Source of the DNA: an uncultured candidate division Zixibacteria bacterium | Lineage (GTDB): Bacteria; Zixibacteria; MSB-5A5; SM1-73 | Length of the DNA: 63,591 bases | Direction: 5' to 3' | Assembly: GCA_903908285.1 (NCBI GenBank) | Contig: CAIVRH010000026.1 | Span: 1 to 63,591, forward strand | Part shown: positions 43,786 through 53,688 of the stretch, piece by piece | Layout: every line of letters starts with the position of its first letter | How positions within the stretch are numbered: position 1 is the first letter of the stretch | Made by a program: the position numbers and the translations under genes | Notes under the pieces: generated by a model | Database searches by the model: none | Told to the model about the DNA's origin: nothing | Seen by the model: only the letters and a program-made list of their open reading frames with translations

Positions 43786-46485
43786 TTGAAAACCATCACC
43801 GGTCTTGGAGAAAACATCAAACTCACCGGGGTATGTATCCTGGTGGCCTGCCTGTTCTTACTTCTATGGGGTGAAATAGCTTTAGCCGGAACTGCAGGAA
43901 AAATCGCAGGAGTGGTAAAGGATGCGGAAAGCGGAGTCCCCTTGCCGGGTGCCAGCATAATGGTCCAAGGCACCAGTATCGGAACTTCTGCGGATGAAGA
44001 TGGGGAATATTTTATTCTCAACATTCCGGTAGGAACTTACACGGTGAAAGCTTCTTTGATCGGCTATGAATCTGTGACCCAAACTCAGGTGACGGTGCTT
44101 TTGGATCTCACCACACCTTTGGATTTCAAATTGAATTCCGCTCCCGTGGAACTGAAAAAGGGTGTCACCGTGATCGCTTCCCGCCCATTGATTCAAAAGG
44201 ATCTGACTTCTTCGACCGATATGGTGATCCGGGAGCAGTTGGATTATCTTCCCAATACGGTGGGGATACAATCGGTGATTTCCAATATGGCCGGAACCGT
44301 AGTCGATGAAAGCGGATTGCTTCATGTGAGAGGCGGACGTGGAGCCACGGTAAGCTATTTTCTGGACGATATCTACATCCAGGATCCGCTGGTAGGATAT
44401 GCCGGCACCCGAATACCTACCGACGCATTGGAGGAACTGAACCTGACTACCGGAGGATTTACCGCGGAATACGGAGAGGCTCTCTCTGGCGTGGTCAGCG
44501 CAGTCACCCAGGAAGGACGGTCGGTCTTCGCCGGAAAGATCAAAGCCTACGATGGGCTGACTCGTTCTTACCATGTAAATACGGCTGAATTCGAAAACTT
44601 AAAGAGGAACAACAACCATTCCATTGTATTTAACCTGGGGGGGCCCTTAACTTTGAGTCATAATGACCGGGCTACCTTCTTCTTCTCGGGGGAGAAAATC
44701 TGGGATGACGGTTACCTCCCACATAATAAAAGAGAGACCACCACCGGAACCGGAAAGATAAATTTGCGTCCAGCCAGCAATCTCCGGATAGTTCTAAATG
44801 GGAACTACTATATCCGGGACTTGCAAAGATATCAACACCAAGACGTCAACAGCATCTCCTATGATTTCAACCTGAATGGCTTGGGAAAAGTGAAAAACAA
44901 GTCTTACAGCTTCGGGGCAAAGTTAACCTATCCCTCTTCCCAGAACACTTCGTACAGCTTGAAGCTTAATCATTTTTATACCGACGTCAAACAGGCGCCC
45001 GAAAATCTTTTTGATCTTTACTGGAACCAATGGCCCGGTTACCAGGAGGATTCCAGTGGTACTTACATCGGTACCATTGATGATAACAACTATAATCCTG
45101 CAGAACAATATTACTATACCGGGTTCACCACATCTCCGGATTATTATCCGGTCTACCACTACCGGAGAACCGCATACACCAGTTTGGGCTTCGACATGAT
45201 CAGCCAGGTAGATAAACACAATCAGATCAAAGTGGGTGGAGAGTACCGGTTCAATCGGCTCAAGTGGGACGACAAACAATTTTTTAATACCCGGCCTTAT
45301 GGCGAAAAATACGAAGTCAACCCCGATTATGCTGCCGCCTATCTGCAGGACAAAATGGAGTTTAAGGACATCATCGTGAATGCCGGACTCCGGCTGGATT
45401 ATTTGGATGCGGATATAGATTACTGGAACGATCCGGTCACAAAAGAATACAAAATCCATACCAAAGCCAAAACCCAGCTCAGTCCCCGTCTGGGCATTTC
45501 ACATCCCATATCCGACCAGACGGTCATCCATTTCAGCTATGGTTACTATTTTCAAGTTCCGCCATACCAGTATATGTTCACGAACCTGCAGGCGGATCTT
45601 TCCACCGGTTATCCTTTGGTCGGATACCCCGATATGGAAGCGGAAAAGAGCATAGCATACGAATTGGGGATCAACCAGGCTTTAAGCAATGACATCACCT
45701 TAAAAATCACCACCTACTATAAAGATCTGACCAATTTAGCCTCCACCCGTGAAGTGGTTTATTATGGAGGTTCATATACTAAGTTCACCAATGCGGATCA
45801 TGGAACTACCAAAGGGTTTGATGTTATTTTAACCAGACAGCCGGGACGAGCTAATCTTAGTGGAAGTATCAATTACTCTTATATGATCGCCAAAGGTAAC
45901 GCCTCCTCTCCTTACGAGGGTTATTATGACTATTTCACTCAAGGCACCAATGCCCCGGTTTGGCCGGTGAAAGAATATCCATTGGCTTTCGACCAAAGAC
46001 ATACCCTGACCATCGATCTGGATTATCGCGTCCCCCGGGATTGGCAAAAAGATCTTTTAGGAATGAGACTGCCCGGTGCCTGGGGGCTGAACCTGCTGAC
46101 CAGTTATGGAAGCGGCATGCCTTATACTAAAACCGACGATGAGGGGAATAGATTAGGCTCCTTAAATGAGGGAAGGATGCCCCCCACTTATCGGGTGGAC
46201 ATGAAATTCAACAAGGATTTCTACCTGTTTGAAGGAAAAGAATCCCATCTTTCCTTCTTCACCGAGGTGGTGAATCTGTTTGACCGAAGAAATATCCTGA
46301 ATGTTTACTCCAATACCGGAAAGCCGAATGATAGTGGTTACCATTATGAGCTTACCGTTGATCCGGACGGAGACGGACCCTTAACCGCTGAAGACGTTAA
46401 CCGATATTACAGGCTTTTGGCTCAAGACCCTCAAAACTATGATACCCCCCGAACCATCCGCTGGGGTATCGAGTTCATCTTTTAA
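43786..46485 (+). CDS. TonB-dependent outer-membrane receptor with N-terminal CarboxypepD_reg-like domain
   Basis: The 899 residues have a signal peptide (to about residue 33), a CarboxypepD_reg-like beta-sandwich (about 38-118: GKIAGVVKDAESGVPLPGAS, NIPVGTYTVKASLIGYE), a plug domain (about 135-240: HVRGGRGATVSYFLDDIYI, GGFTAEYGEALSGVVS) and a 22-strand-type barrel ending TIRWGIEFIF. Such receptors import glycans, siderophores or cobamides using TonB energy. No TonB/ExbBD is nearby and no SusD follows, so it is not a clear glycan-uptake locus. The start is TTG at 43,786 after a strong G-rich ribosome site. The next gene follows after 20 bp. Confidence 0.92.
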   Translation: MKTITGLGENIKLTGVCILVACLFLLLWGEIALAGTAGKIAGVVKDAESGVPLPGASIMVQGTSIGTSADEDGEYFILNIPVGTYTVKASLIGYESVTQTQVTVLLDLTTPLDFKLNSAPVELKKGVTVIASRPLIQKDLTSSTDMVIREQLDYLPNTVGIQSVISNMAGTVVDESGLLHVRGGRGATVSYFLDDIYIQDPLVGYAGTRIPTDALEELNLTTGGFTAEYGEALSGVVSAVTQEGRSVFAGKIKAYDGLTRSYHVNTAEFENLKRNNNHSIVFNLGGPLTLSHNDRATFFFSGEKIWDDGYLPHNKRETTTGTGKINLRPASNLRIVLNGNYYIRDLQRYQHQDVNSISYDFNLNGLGKVKNKSYSFGAKLTYPSSQNTSYSLKLNHFYTDVKQAPENLFDLYWNQWPGYQEDSSGTYIGTIDDNNYNPAEQYYYTGFTTSPDYYPVYHYRRTAYTSLGFDMISQVDKHNQIKVGGEYRFNRLKWDDKQFFNTRPYGEKYEVNPDYAAAYLQDKMEFKDIIVNAGLRLDYLDADIDYWNDPVTKEYKIHTKAKTQLSPRLGISHPISDQTVIHFSYGYYFQVPPYQYMFTNLQADLSTGYPLVGYPDMEAEKSIAYELGINQALSNDITLKITTYYKDLTNLASTREVVYYGGSYTKFTNADHGTTKGFDVILTRQPGRANLSGSINYSYMIAKGNASSPYEGYYDYFTQGTNAPVWPVKEYPLAFDQRHTLTIDLDYRVPRDWQKDLLGMRLPGAWGLNLLTSYGSGMPYTKTDDEGNRLGSLNEGRMPPTYRVDMKFNKDFYLFEGKESHLSFFTEVVNLFDRRNILNVYSNTGKPNDSGYHYELTVDPDGDGPLTAEDVNRYYRLLAQDPQNYDTPRTIRWGIEFIF

Positions 46486-46505
46486 TATGCAAGGGAGGTA
46501 ACCCG

Positions 46506-49157
46506 ATGACAAGAAAGCTGATCGTCCTCTTGCTTCCATTTCTGCTTTTGGGCTTAGGAAGCGGAGTGTACGCCAAAGAAAATGGAAGCAAAAATCCCCC
46601 TTCTCAAACGCAGGATCAGGTTATACAGAACAAGGGGAATATCGCCACTACCGTCCAGAATTGGGGACAAATCGGTGGCCAGAAAGAGTTGGGAAAACCA
46701 TCCGGTGAATGGCCCAAAGGATCCGGACATAGCTATTTAGCCGAGATCAAATACTGGATGGGAGCGGTAAAACCAAACGGAGACACGGTGGTAGTCAACA
46801 CCGACGATGACTTTATGCCTCTCCCCTCCGTCATCCGGGGGAAAGAAAGCTACCGCATTCATCTTTCCACCGATAGCAGCTCGTACGATTATGATCCTAC
46901 CGATACGGTGGGAACGGGAATCGGCAAACCCGCTAACGGGTGGAGAGTTTGGAACAGCCAAGCCAACGACTGGGTTTACAATCAAGTTTGGACTTTAGGC
47001 GTTGGTTTTACCGAGGCTGGACCGGTGTCCCTTCAGGAAAGTCATTACCGTTTTTGTGACGCCAACAGCGGGGTATCAATTCTGGGGCTGGAGATGACTC
47101 AGACCATCTATCAATGGAATTACAGCTATAACCGGGATTATCTATTCGTGGTCTTGGAGATCAAAAACACCAGTCAAAACGACTATTCCAATTTTGCCTT
47201 CGGACTTTATTGCGATTTCGATGTGGGAGGTATAGTCCCCGGAACCACCGAAAATGGAAGATTGGGCGACCTGGTTGCTTTTGATTCAACCATGAATTTA
47301 GCCTGGACCTATGATGAGGACGGCTACGATCCCGGCTGGGGTCCTTTGGTCAAAGCTGGCATGATGGGAACCAAATATATAGAGACACCGGATAACATCG
47401 GGATGACTGCTTTTCGAACCGGAAGATGGGAAGATCTGCCGGATAACGATAAGGGACAGTTCGAATTTATCAATAGTCAGCAGTTCGATCAAAGTCTACC
47501 TCCCACCGATCAATATTACATTCAGTGCACCCGGGGGATTAATTTAACCTCGGGGAAAACCGTCAGGGTAGTATACGCTTTGGTGGCGGGGCAGACCGAG
47601 AGTATCCTAAAAAACAATGCCGCTATGGCTCAAACTGTATACAACAACTATTTTGTTGGCCCGGAACCTCCCAAACCAGCCAAGCTGGTAGCCGCTCCCG
47701 GTTACCAGAAGGTAAAACTCACCTGGGATAACCAGGCCGAGTCTTCGGTTGACCCTTTAACCAGTAAGGCGGATTTCAAAGGATATAAAATCTTCCGCAG
47801 CACCGACATGGGACAGACCTGGGGCGATCTGGTGGTTAATCTGGATGGGAGTCTGGGTCCGGACTACGTCCCCATTGCCATGTACCAGAAAGAGAATACC
47901 AACGATATTCTGCCTCATACTTTCATCGATAACCATCTGTTTAACGGGATTGAATATTGGTATTCCGTGGTCTCTTTCGATGAGGGCGACTCCACCGTTC
48001 CCATTGCATCGTTGCAGACTGCATATGGCAGACCGGGAGAAGACATTAACTGTATTTTTGCCTATCCCCGAACCGATCCGGCGGGTTATTATCCTTCCAG
48101 TGCCACCGTCCGGCATAATTATCAGGGGAATGAAGAGCAAAGTGACGGCACCGTTACTCCGGTGGAATTCGATCACAGCGCTTTAACCGGCCACGAATAT
48201 AAAGTGGTCTTCACGGATGATCCCCTTACCACTTATTGGCATGTAGTAGATATAACTAACGGGGACACCCTGTTGAGAGATCAAATCAAACAGTCCGGAG
48301 ATAGCGGGAGCTATCCGGTGGTTGACGGAATGCAGGTGATAGTGGCCAACGGAGAAAAAGAGCCGAGCTTTTACGGGCAGACCCAATTTGGAACCTCCAA
48401 CTCCACCACTTTACATATGGATCGTTTTTTGGGATGTATGGGTGATGTGTTTGGCGTTCCGGTCGGAGGTGATATGCACTTCCGCGCAACCTACGAGCTT
48501 AGGTTTACCTCCCAGGGATCACAGGCATACAGTTTCTTTGACGACGTAACGCCGATATGGGTTCCCTTTGAAGTATGGAATACATCCACCGGACAGCAGG
48601 TTATGGTGGAAGTTTACGATTGGGCTCAGAATGGAATTTGGGATCCAAAAGATAGGGATTATCTGGATATAGTGAATGTTCCATACGACGGGCAGCCGCA
48701 CCCTGAAGCATTTCCTTACTACCATTCCTGGTTTTTCGCTTTTGCCACTACCGATACCGAGTACTCGGCGGGAGATATCTACCAGATAAAGGGGGCCAAG
48801 CTGAATAGTCCGGAGGATGAGTTTTTGTATCGGGCGGGAGGAATAGACCCAAGTAAAGCGAAACAGGAGCTGTCGCAGATCAAAGTCGTTCCCAATCCCT
48901 ACATCGCTCATGCTGCGTGGGAAACCACGGAAGGAATACGAAAAATCCAGTTCACCCATCTTCCGGATGAGTGTACCATCCGCATCTACACCTTGGCCGG
49001 AGATCTGGTAAGATTAATCGAGCACGCCAGCGGAACCGGAAGCGAGGATTGGGACATGCTGAACAAGGACCAGATGGGCATAGTTCCGGGGGTCTATTTC
49101 TATCATGTGGATTCAAAATATGGAGAAAAGTTAGGAAAATTTGCCGTGATAAAATGA
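46506..49157 (+). CDS. Large secreted protein with FN3-like domain and C-terminal sorting-type tail
   Basis: The 883 residues have a signal peptide (to VYA), an N-terminal half of unknown fold with repeated Asp/Tyr/Trp-rich strands, a fibronectin-III-like segment (about 395-500: PKPAKLVAAPGYQKVKLTWD, FKGYKIFRS) and a C-terminal segment (last 95 residues: KVVPNPYIAHAAWETT, IRIYTLAGDLVRLIEH, MGIVPGVYFYHVDSKYGEKL). That tail has the strand pattern of Por/T9SS sorting or FlgD-Ig-like tails, with VVPNPY in place of YPNPFNP. No enzyme motif is visible. GGAGG lies before the ATG. It is between the TonB receptor and the PorV-like gene. Confidence 0.78.
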   Translation: MTRKLIVLLLPFLLLGLGSGVYAKENGSKNPPSQTQDQVIQNKGNIATTVQNWGQIGGQKELGKPSGEWPKGSGHSYLAEIKYWMGAVKPNGDTVVVNTDDDFMPLPSVIRGKESYRIHLSTDSSSYDYDPTDTVGTGIGKPANGWRVWNSQANDWVYNQVWTLGVGFTEAGPVSLQESHYRFCDANSGVSILGLEMTQTIYQWNYSYNRDYLFVVLEIKNTSQNDYSNFAFGLYCDFDVGGIVPGTTENGRLGDLVAFDSTMNLAWTYDEDGYDPGWGPLVKAGMMGTKYIETPDNIGMTAFRTGRWEDLPDNDKGQFEFINSQQFDQSLPPTDQYYIQCTRGINLTSGKTVRVVYALVAGQTESILKNNAAMAQTVYNNYFVGPEPPKPAKLVAAPGYQKVKLTWDNQAESSVDPLTSKADFKGYKIFRSTDMGQTWGDLVVNLDGSLGPDYVPIAMYQKENTNDILPHTFIDNHLFNGIEYWYSVVSFDEGDSTVPIASLQTAYGRPGEDINCIFAYPRTDPAGYYPSSATVRHNYQGNEEQSDGTVTPVEFDHSALTGHEYKVVFTDDPLTTYWHVVDITNGDTLLRDQIKQSGDSGSYPVVDGMQVIVANGEKEPSFYGQTQFGTSNSTTLHMDRFLGCMGDVFGVPVGGDMHFRATYELRFTSQGSQAYSFFDDVTPIWVPFEVWNTSTGQQVMVEVYDWAQNGIWDPKDRDYLDIVNVPYDGQPHPEAFPYYHSWFFAFATTDTEYSAGDIYQIKGAKLNSPEDEFLYRAGGIDPSKAKQELSQIKVVPNPYIAHAAWETTEGIRKIQFTHLPDECTIRIYTLAGDLVRLIEHASGTGSEDWDMLNKDQMGIVPGVYFYHVDSKYGEKLGKFAVIK

Positions 49158-49207
49158 ACTATTAATTGTATGACTGATTAATCGGAAGATGGGAATGAAC
49201 CTGGTGA

Positions 49208-49242
49208 CCCTCTCCCCTTTGGGGAGAGGGCAGGGTGAGGGG
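49208..49242. repeat. REP-like hairpin in front of the PorV-like gene
   Basis: CCCTCTCCCC (49,208-49,217) and GGGGAGAGGG (49,221-49,230) form a perfect 10-bp stem with a TTT loop. The G-rich 22 bases 49,221-49,242 recur exactly at 142-163. It sits 40 bp upstream of the PorV-like ATG, inside the gap of a likely three-gene operon, so it may tune expression of the last gene. Confidence 0.8.
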
Positions 49243-49279
49243 CAAGCAGAAAATAACCGAGAAAAAGGGAGTGAGAGAA

Positions 49280-50293
49280 ATGAAAATGAAATTGATAATC
49301 CCAATTCTAGTTCTATCGATTTTGGGTTTCGGCAGCACCGCAGGTGCTGCGGAGTTCTCCCGGGTAGGCACGATCGGGGGTCAGTTTCTCAAAATAGGGA
49401 TGGGAGCAAGGTATGTGGCTATGGGGGAGGCTTCCGTGGCCTGTGTGAACGATGCCTACGCCGTGTATTGGAATCCGGCAGCGCTAACTCAAATCAAATC
49501 CTCGTATATATCATTCTCCAACGTAGATTGGATTATGGATGCGCAGCTCAATTATGCCAGTTATGCCAAGACATTGGGTCAGTATAGCGCCATTGGTATC
49601 AGTCTCACCGCCTTCACTATCGGAGACATGGAAGTGACCACGGTGGAAGAGCCGGAAGGAACCGGAGAAACCTTCACTGCTTCATCTTATGCCCTGAGCC
49701 TGGGATATGCCCGACAATTGACCGACAGATTTTCTGCGGGGATAAACGGGAAATATGTTTGGGAACGTCTCTCCGAGGAAAGAGCATCCGGAATCGCCTT
49801 TGACTTCGGCACTCTTTTTTACACCGGTTACAAGAGCTTGAGAATTGGAATGAATATCTCCAATTTGGGTCCGGAGCTGAAAATGGACGGTCCGGAGTTA
49901 GACTCATATTACGACCCTCAACCTGGAAACCCTAATTATGACAATGTCAACGCCAAGCTGGCGGTTGATCCGTATGATCTACCCTTAACCTTCAGGATCG
50001 GATTGGCCTATGACCTGATGAATTCATCGAACTCCAAATTGACCGTGTGCCTGGATGCCAAGCATCCCAACGACAATGTCCAGCAGGCCAGCTTCGGCAG
50101 TGAGTATATTTGGAAAGAGATGTTCTCCTTAAGAGCCGGTTATAAACTGAATTATGAAGAGGAGGGGTTGACTTTGGGCGGCGGTATGAAGATCAAAGCA
50201 GGCAGAAATACAAAACTGGATATAAGCTATGCCTGGGCGGATTTCTCCCGTCTTTCCAAAGTCCACCGGTTCTCTTTGGGATTTGAATTCTAA
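49280..50293 (+). CDS. PorV/PorQ-family outer-membrane protein
   Basis: From the ATG at 49,280 (GGGAGTGAGAG upstream) the product has 337 residues; the GTG frame at 49,235 adds a charged stretch overlapping the hairpin. The signal peptide ends near GAA. The family signature follows: GGQFLKIGMGARYVAMGEAS, then NDAYAVYWNPAALTQI, then FxSxL-type barrel strands to a C-terminal FSLGFEF. PorV is the T9SS outer-membrane protein that carries substrates from SprA to the attachment complex; many FCB bacteria have several paralogues of mixed function. Being next to a tailed protein suggests a dedicated partner, which is inference. Confidence 0.85.
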   Translation: MKMKLIIPILVLSILGFGSTAGAAEFSRVGTIGGQFLKIGMGARYVAMGEASVACVNDAYAVYWNPAALTQIKSSYISFSNVDWIMDAQLNYASYAKTLGQYSAIGISLTAFTIGDMEVTTVEEPEGTGETFTASSYALSLGYARQLTDRFSAGINGKYVWERLSEERASGIAFDFGTLFYTGYKSLRIGMNISNLGPELKMDGPELDSYYDPQPGNPNYDNVNAKLAVDPYDLPLTFRIGLAYDLMNSSNSKLTVCLDAKHPNDNVQQASFGSEYIWKEMFSLRAGYKLNYEEEGLTLGGGMKIKAGRNTKLDISYAWADFSRLSKVHRFSLGFEF

Positions 50294-50492
50294 CCGGAGT
50301 GTCAAGCACCGCCGATAGCGGGATCCACGATTTTTACTTGACTAAAATTCTCTTGATCGACTCGACCGGAAATTACTCCAAGGTGGATTGTCCTATGGAT
50401 CCTTTGGATAATCATCCGCTGACTTTCTGCTATTGACCACATCCAGTCAGTATAACCAGGAGTTCCAACCAATCTTAAGTATAATAAAACCA

Positions 50493-51329
50493 TCAGGGCA
50501 GATTTTTCACTAACTCCAACACAAAGCTGGCTGAATTATCTGCTGCTACTTTGAAAAATTCTTTCAACTCTTCGGTAGCGGTTTCGGAGCCGGAGCCTCC
50601 GGCCAAATCGGAACAGCTTCTCACCACCAGTATCGGAACCCCATTTATATCGGCAACCTGTACTACTGCTGCGGATTCCATATCCACGATCCGGGCGTCG
50701 AATTCCTTCTTTAAGTATTCCCTTTTCTCTTTCTGATCGATAAAGGAATTACCGCTCACCCCTTTTCCCCCGATTCTCACTTGAGGAACTCGATCCCCTA
50801 TCGGCTTTAGCTTCAGGTCTTCTAAAACGGATTTAGCCTGGTTTAATAGCGTTTTATCTACATCGAAAAAAAGGATGGGGGATATTTCCTCCTTACCTGC
50901 CAGTATAACATATATCGAATCCGGAATGTATCCCTCCTTCCCGTAGTAACCGTAATCATGAGTGGCCCACTTTTCCGGGATGACAATGTCGCCAATGCGA
51001 TTGACCGAGTCGATCCCGCCGCAGATGCCGGTAAAGATTATCTCCTGGGGATCATATTTATCTATCAGAAGTTGAATGGTCATAGCCGCATTAGTCATAC
51101 CCACTCCGGAGTTGACAATGACTACGTCCCGGTTCGCCAGTTTACCGATCCAGAAGATCCTCCCCTTTACAAAAAGACTATCCTGTAAAGCCAGCCGGGA
51201 TCGCAACAAAGCTCCCTCCTGGTTAAAAGCATACACCACGGCCACTTTTCCTTTGTCCTGCGTGTTAGATTGAACATGAAGGGTAAGGATTAATAGGAAA
51301 ATCGACATTAAAACCATCTTCCTTTTCAT
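50493..51329 (-). CDS. Exported 5'-methylthioadenosine/S-adenosylhomocysteine nucleosidase-like protein
   Basis: The 278 residues belong to the PNP/UDP phosphorylase fold of MTAN type: KVAVVYAFNQEGALL with the Glu that polarises water, VIVNSGVGMTNAAM, EIIFTGICGGID, RIVDMESAAVVQVA (ribose-binding Glu) and the catalytic Asp in RSCSDLAGG. Unlike cytoplasmic MTAN (about 230 residues) it has an N-terminal signal peptide (about 1-20), an insert around 120-165 and a longer C-terminus, and so probably acts in the periplasm. Substrate unknown; a nucleoside or autoinducer-related compound outside the cytoplasm is possible. AAGGAGG lies before the ATG. It is convergent with the PorV-like gene. Confidence 0.85.
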   Translation of the reverse strand: MKRKMVLMSIFLLILTLHVQSNTQDKGKVAVVYAFNQEGALLRSRLALQDSLFVKGRIFWIGKLANRDVVIVNSGVGMTNAAMTIQLLIDKYDPQEIIFTGICGGIDSVNRIGDIVIPEKWATHDYGYYGKEGYIPDSIYVILAGKEEISPILFFDVDKTLLNQAKSVLEDLKLKPIGDRVPQVRIGGKGVSGNSFIDQKEKREYLKKEFDARIVDMESAAVVQVADINGVPILVVRSCSDLAGGSGSETATEELKEFFKVAADNSASFVLELVKNLP

Positions 51330-51394
51330 CTATTGCTACCTCCTTACTTTTAAATGTTACTTGCCCGATGTGATGTAAAGGTATTTTTGCATCA

Positions 51395-51485
51395 CCTTGA
51401 ATCCTCGGACCCTTGACCCCTTAAACTTTAAACTTTGAACCTTGAACACTTTTCCCCTTGAACCCTTGGCCCCTCGAACCCTATT
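51395..51485. repeat. Heptamer repeat tract (YTGRACC family) after the ABC export operon
   Basis: About 90 bp of imperfect 7-mers (TTGACCC, TTAAACT, TTGAACC, TCGAACC) reach into the stop codon of the ABC permease gene at 51,481. Some 15-base stretches match the tract at 24,785-25,045. No gene is present. Confidence 0.75.
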
Positions 51486-52578
51486 TTACTCGTTTAGAGA
51501 ACCGGATCCAGGAAAAAGAGAAAACCACCAAGCCAAAAATAACCATGGCTGCTACTTCAGGATAAAGCGCGTCCAAAGATGCTCCCTTCATGATGATTCC
51601 GCGTACGATCTTCATGAAATAGCGCAGAGGATTGATATAGGTCAGATATTGAATTGACTTGGGTATATTGGCAATGGGAGTGAAAAATCCCGACGTCATA
51701 AGAGCGAAAAGGGAAAAGAACCAGGAAAAGAACATCGCTTGCTGTTGCGTTTTGACTACTGTGGAAATAAATATACCCACCCCCAGGGTGGTGAACAGGA
51801 ATAAAAAAGACAAACCATATAGTAAGGGCCATGAGCCCACAAAAGGTATTTTAAACCAGATTATGCCGAAGGCAAGGGCGATGGACATCTCCAGAAAACC
51901 GATCAGGGCAAAGGGAATGATCTTCCCCAGAAGCAAGGCGGGAGTGGTTATCGGGGTGACCATCAGCTGTTCCAAGGTTCCGATCTCCCTCTCCCTGACG
52001 ATAGCCATGCAGGTCAGCATCATGGTGATCACGGTTAAAAGCGTGGCCACTATTCCCGGCACCATGAAGTAAACCGACTTGGCTTCCGGATTGTACAATA
52101 TTTTCCCCCCAAGTGAAACCGGGGAGGCAAAACCGGAAACTCTTTGATTGAATTGACTGGTGATGATATTGGCATAACCCAGGGCGATCGAGGCTGAATT
52201 TGCATTGGTTCCATCCACCATAAAACCCACTTTTCCCGGCTTCCCCCACTGAATGTTCTTGGAGAAATCAACCGGAATCACCATGACCGCATTAAATTTG
52301 TTTTCTTTGAATCCTTTAGTTGCTTCCACCAGGGGAATATCACTGGTTCTTCGTACAAAGTAGTCGCCGACGGTAAAAGATCTTATATATTCGCGCGACA
52401 ACTCGCTTTGGTCGAAATCATAAAATGCGGTATAGATCAGTTTGACATCGGTATTGGCGGTATATCCTAAAAGCAAGAGCTGAATCAAAGGCGCAACAAA
52501 AATAAGCCGAAGCATGATCCGATCACGGATCACCTGATGGAATTCCTTCTGCATTAAAGCCCATATGGTTCGGATCAT
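51481..52578 (-). CDS. ABC-2 type permease (YbhR-like)
   Basis: The 365 residues follow the ABC-2 exporter plan: TM1 (about 21-41), a large external domain (about 45-170) with DFDQSELSREYIRSF and VDGTNANSASIA, then five membrane helices (about 172-355) with EREIGTLEQLMVTP, the conserved coupling motif, and a final NPLRYFMKIVRGIIMKG. It is paralogous to 52,582-53,688 and pairs with it as a heterodimer, like YbhS and YbhR of E. coli. It ends the export operon. Confidence 0.9.
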   Translation of the reverse strand: MIRTIWALMQKEFHQVIRDRIMLRLIFVAPLIQLLLLGYTANTDVKLIYTAFYDFDQSELSREYIRSFTVGDYFVRRTSDIPLVEATKGFKENKFNAVMVIPVDFSKNIQWGKPGKVGFMVDGTNANSASIALGYANIITSQFNQRVSGFASPVSLGGKILYNPEAKSVYFMVPGIVATLLTVITMMLTCMAIVREREIGTLEQLMVTPITTPALLLGKIIPFALIGFLEMSIALAFGIIWFKIPFVGSWPLLYGLSFLFLFTTLGVGIFISTVVKTQQQAMFFSWFFSLFALMTSGFFTPIANIPKSIQYLTYINPLRYFMKIVRGIIMKGASLDALYPEVAAMVIFGLVVFSFSWIRFSKRVK

Positions 52579-52581
52579 TTT

Positions 52582-53688
52582 CTATCCAATCTTCAGCTCA
52601 AATTTCTTTACTGCAATGCTCAACAATATTAAAGTCAGCGCAACCAAAAATATTGCTTGAGTCCAAAGTACATGCAGGCTGGATCCTTTAAGCATTATCC
52701 CCCGGATTATCAAGAGAAAATACTTTGCCGGGACGATATAGGTTATGTATTGAAGCACTTGGGGCATGTTCTTTATCTCGAATATGAAACCGGAAAGCAT
52801 GACGGACGGAAGCATGGTAGTGATCTGGGCAGCCATCATCGCCACCTGCTGGGTCCGGACCAGTGTGGATATGAATATCCCGATGGAAAGTGCGGCGATG
52901 ATATAGATTATACCAAAAAAGAGTAAAAGCCACATTGAACCCACGAAGGGAACACCGTAATGGAACACCGCAAATAGTATGACCAGTATCCCATCCAGTA
53001 GAGCCAATCCGATATAAGGAAGTACCTTTCCGATGATCACCTGAACCGGGGTGACCGGAGAGGTAAGAAGCTGCTCCATGGTGCCGGTCTCCTTCTCCCG
53101 GGCAATCGTGACAGAGGTCATAAGCGCCGAGATCATCATCAGGATGGATGCTATCAGTCCCGGAACGAAAAAATGTGACGATTTCATGTCCGGGTTATAG
53201 AGCACCTGTTGGGAAATGACCACCCCGGGCATTTCCGCTCCTGGTGGTAATTTGCTCTCCAGAAACTGCCCTATAATTATCCCCGAGTAGCTGAAAGAAG
53301 CTGCCGCCGTATTGGCATCCGCGCCATCGATCAATAAGCCCAGTTCGTAGCTGCGGAGATCGGTCAGAGCCGATGCAAATCCCGGTCTAATGGTCAAGAT
53401 GATATTGGCATCTCCGCTCTTTAGAGTTCTTTCCGGATCGGAAATATCCGAAGAGGCGGATGGTCTGGCAAAATAACCCGAATTGTAAAACTTCTGGGTC
53501 AGTTCCCTCGATTCCCGGGTCTTATCAAAGTCCAATACCGCCAGCTTGATGTTTTTCACGTCCAAATTTATGGCATAGCCATAAAGCAGGGTCATCAGAA
53601 TGGGCATAAGTATGGCGATGGTCAGGGAACGGGAATCCCGGAGTATGTGCCGGACCTCCTTGATGGCAATGAACTTGATTTTATTCAT
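52582..53688 (-). CDS. ABC-2 type permease (YbhS-like)
   Basis: The 368 residues have the same plan as the previous gene: TM1 near 22-42, external domain with DFDKTRESRELTQKF and IDGADANTAAASFSY, and five C-terminal helices with KETGTMEQLLTSPVTPVQV and VPAKYFLLIIRGIMLKG. Only 3 bp separate it from 51,481-52,578, and its start overlaps the end of the ATPase gene by 8 bp, so a single transcript is nearly certain. Confidence 0.9.
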   Translation of the reverse strand: MNKIKFIAIKEVRHILRDSRSLTIAILMPILMTLLYGYAINLDVKNIKLAVLDFDKTRESRELTQKFYNSGYFARPSASSDISDPERTLKSGDANIILTIRPGFASALTDLRSYELGLLIDGADANTAAASFSYSGIIIGQFLESKLPPGAEMPGVVISQQVLYNPDMKSSHFFVPGLIASILMMISALMTSVTIAREKETGTMEQLLTSPVTPVQVIIGKVLPYIGLALLDGILVILFAVFHYGVPFVGSMWLLLFFGIIYIIAALSIGIFISTLVRTQQVAMMAAQITTMLPSVMLSGFIFEIKNMPQVLQYITYIVPAKYFLLIIRGIMLKGSSLHVLWTQAIFLVALTLILLSIAVKKFELKIG

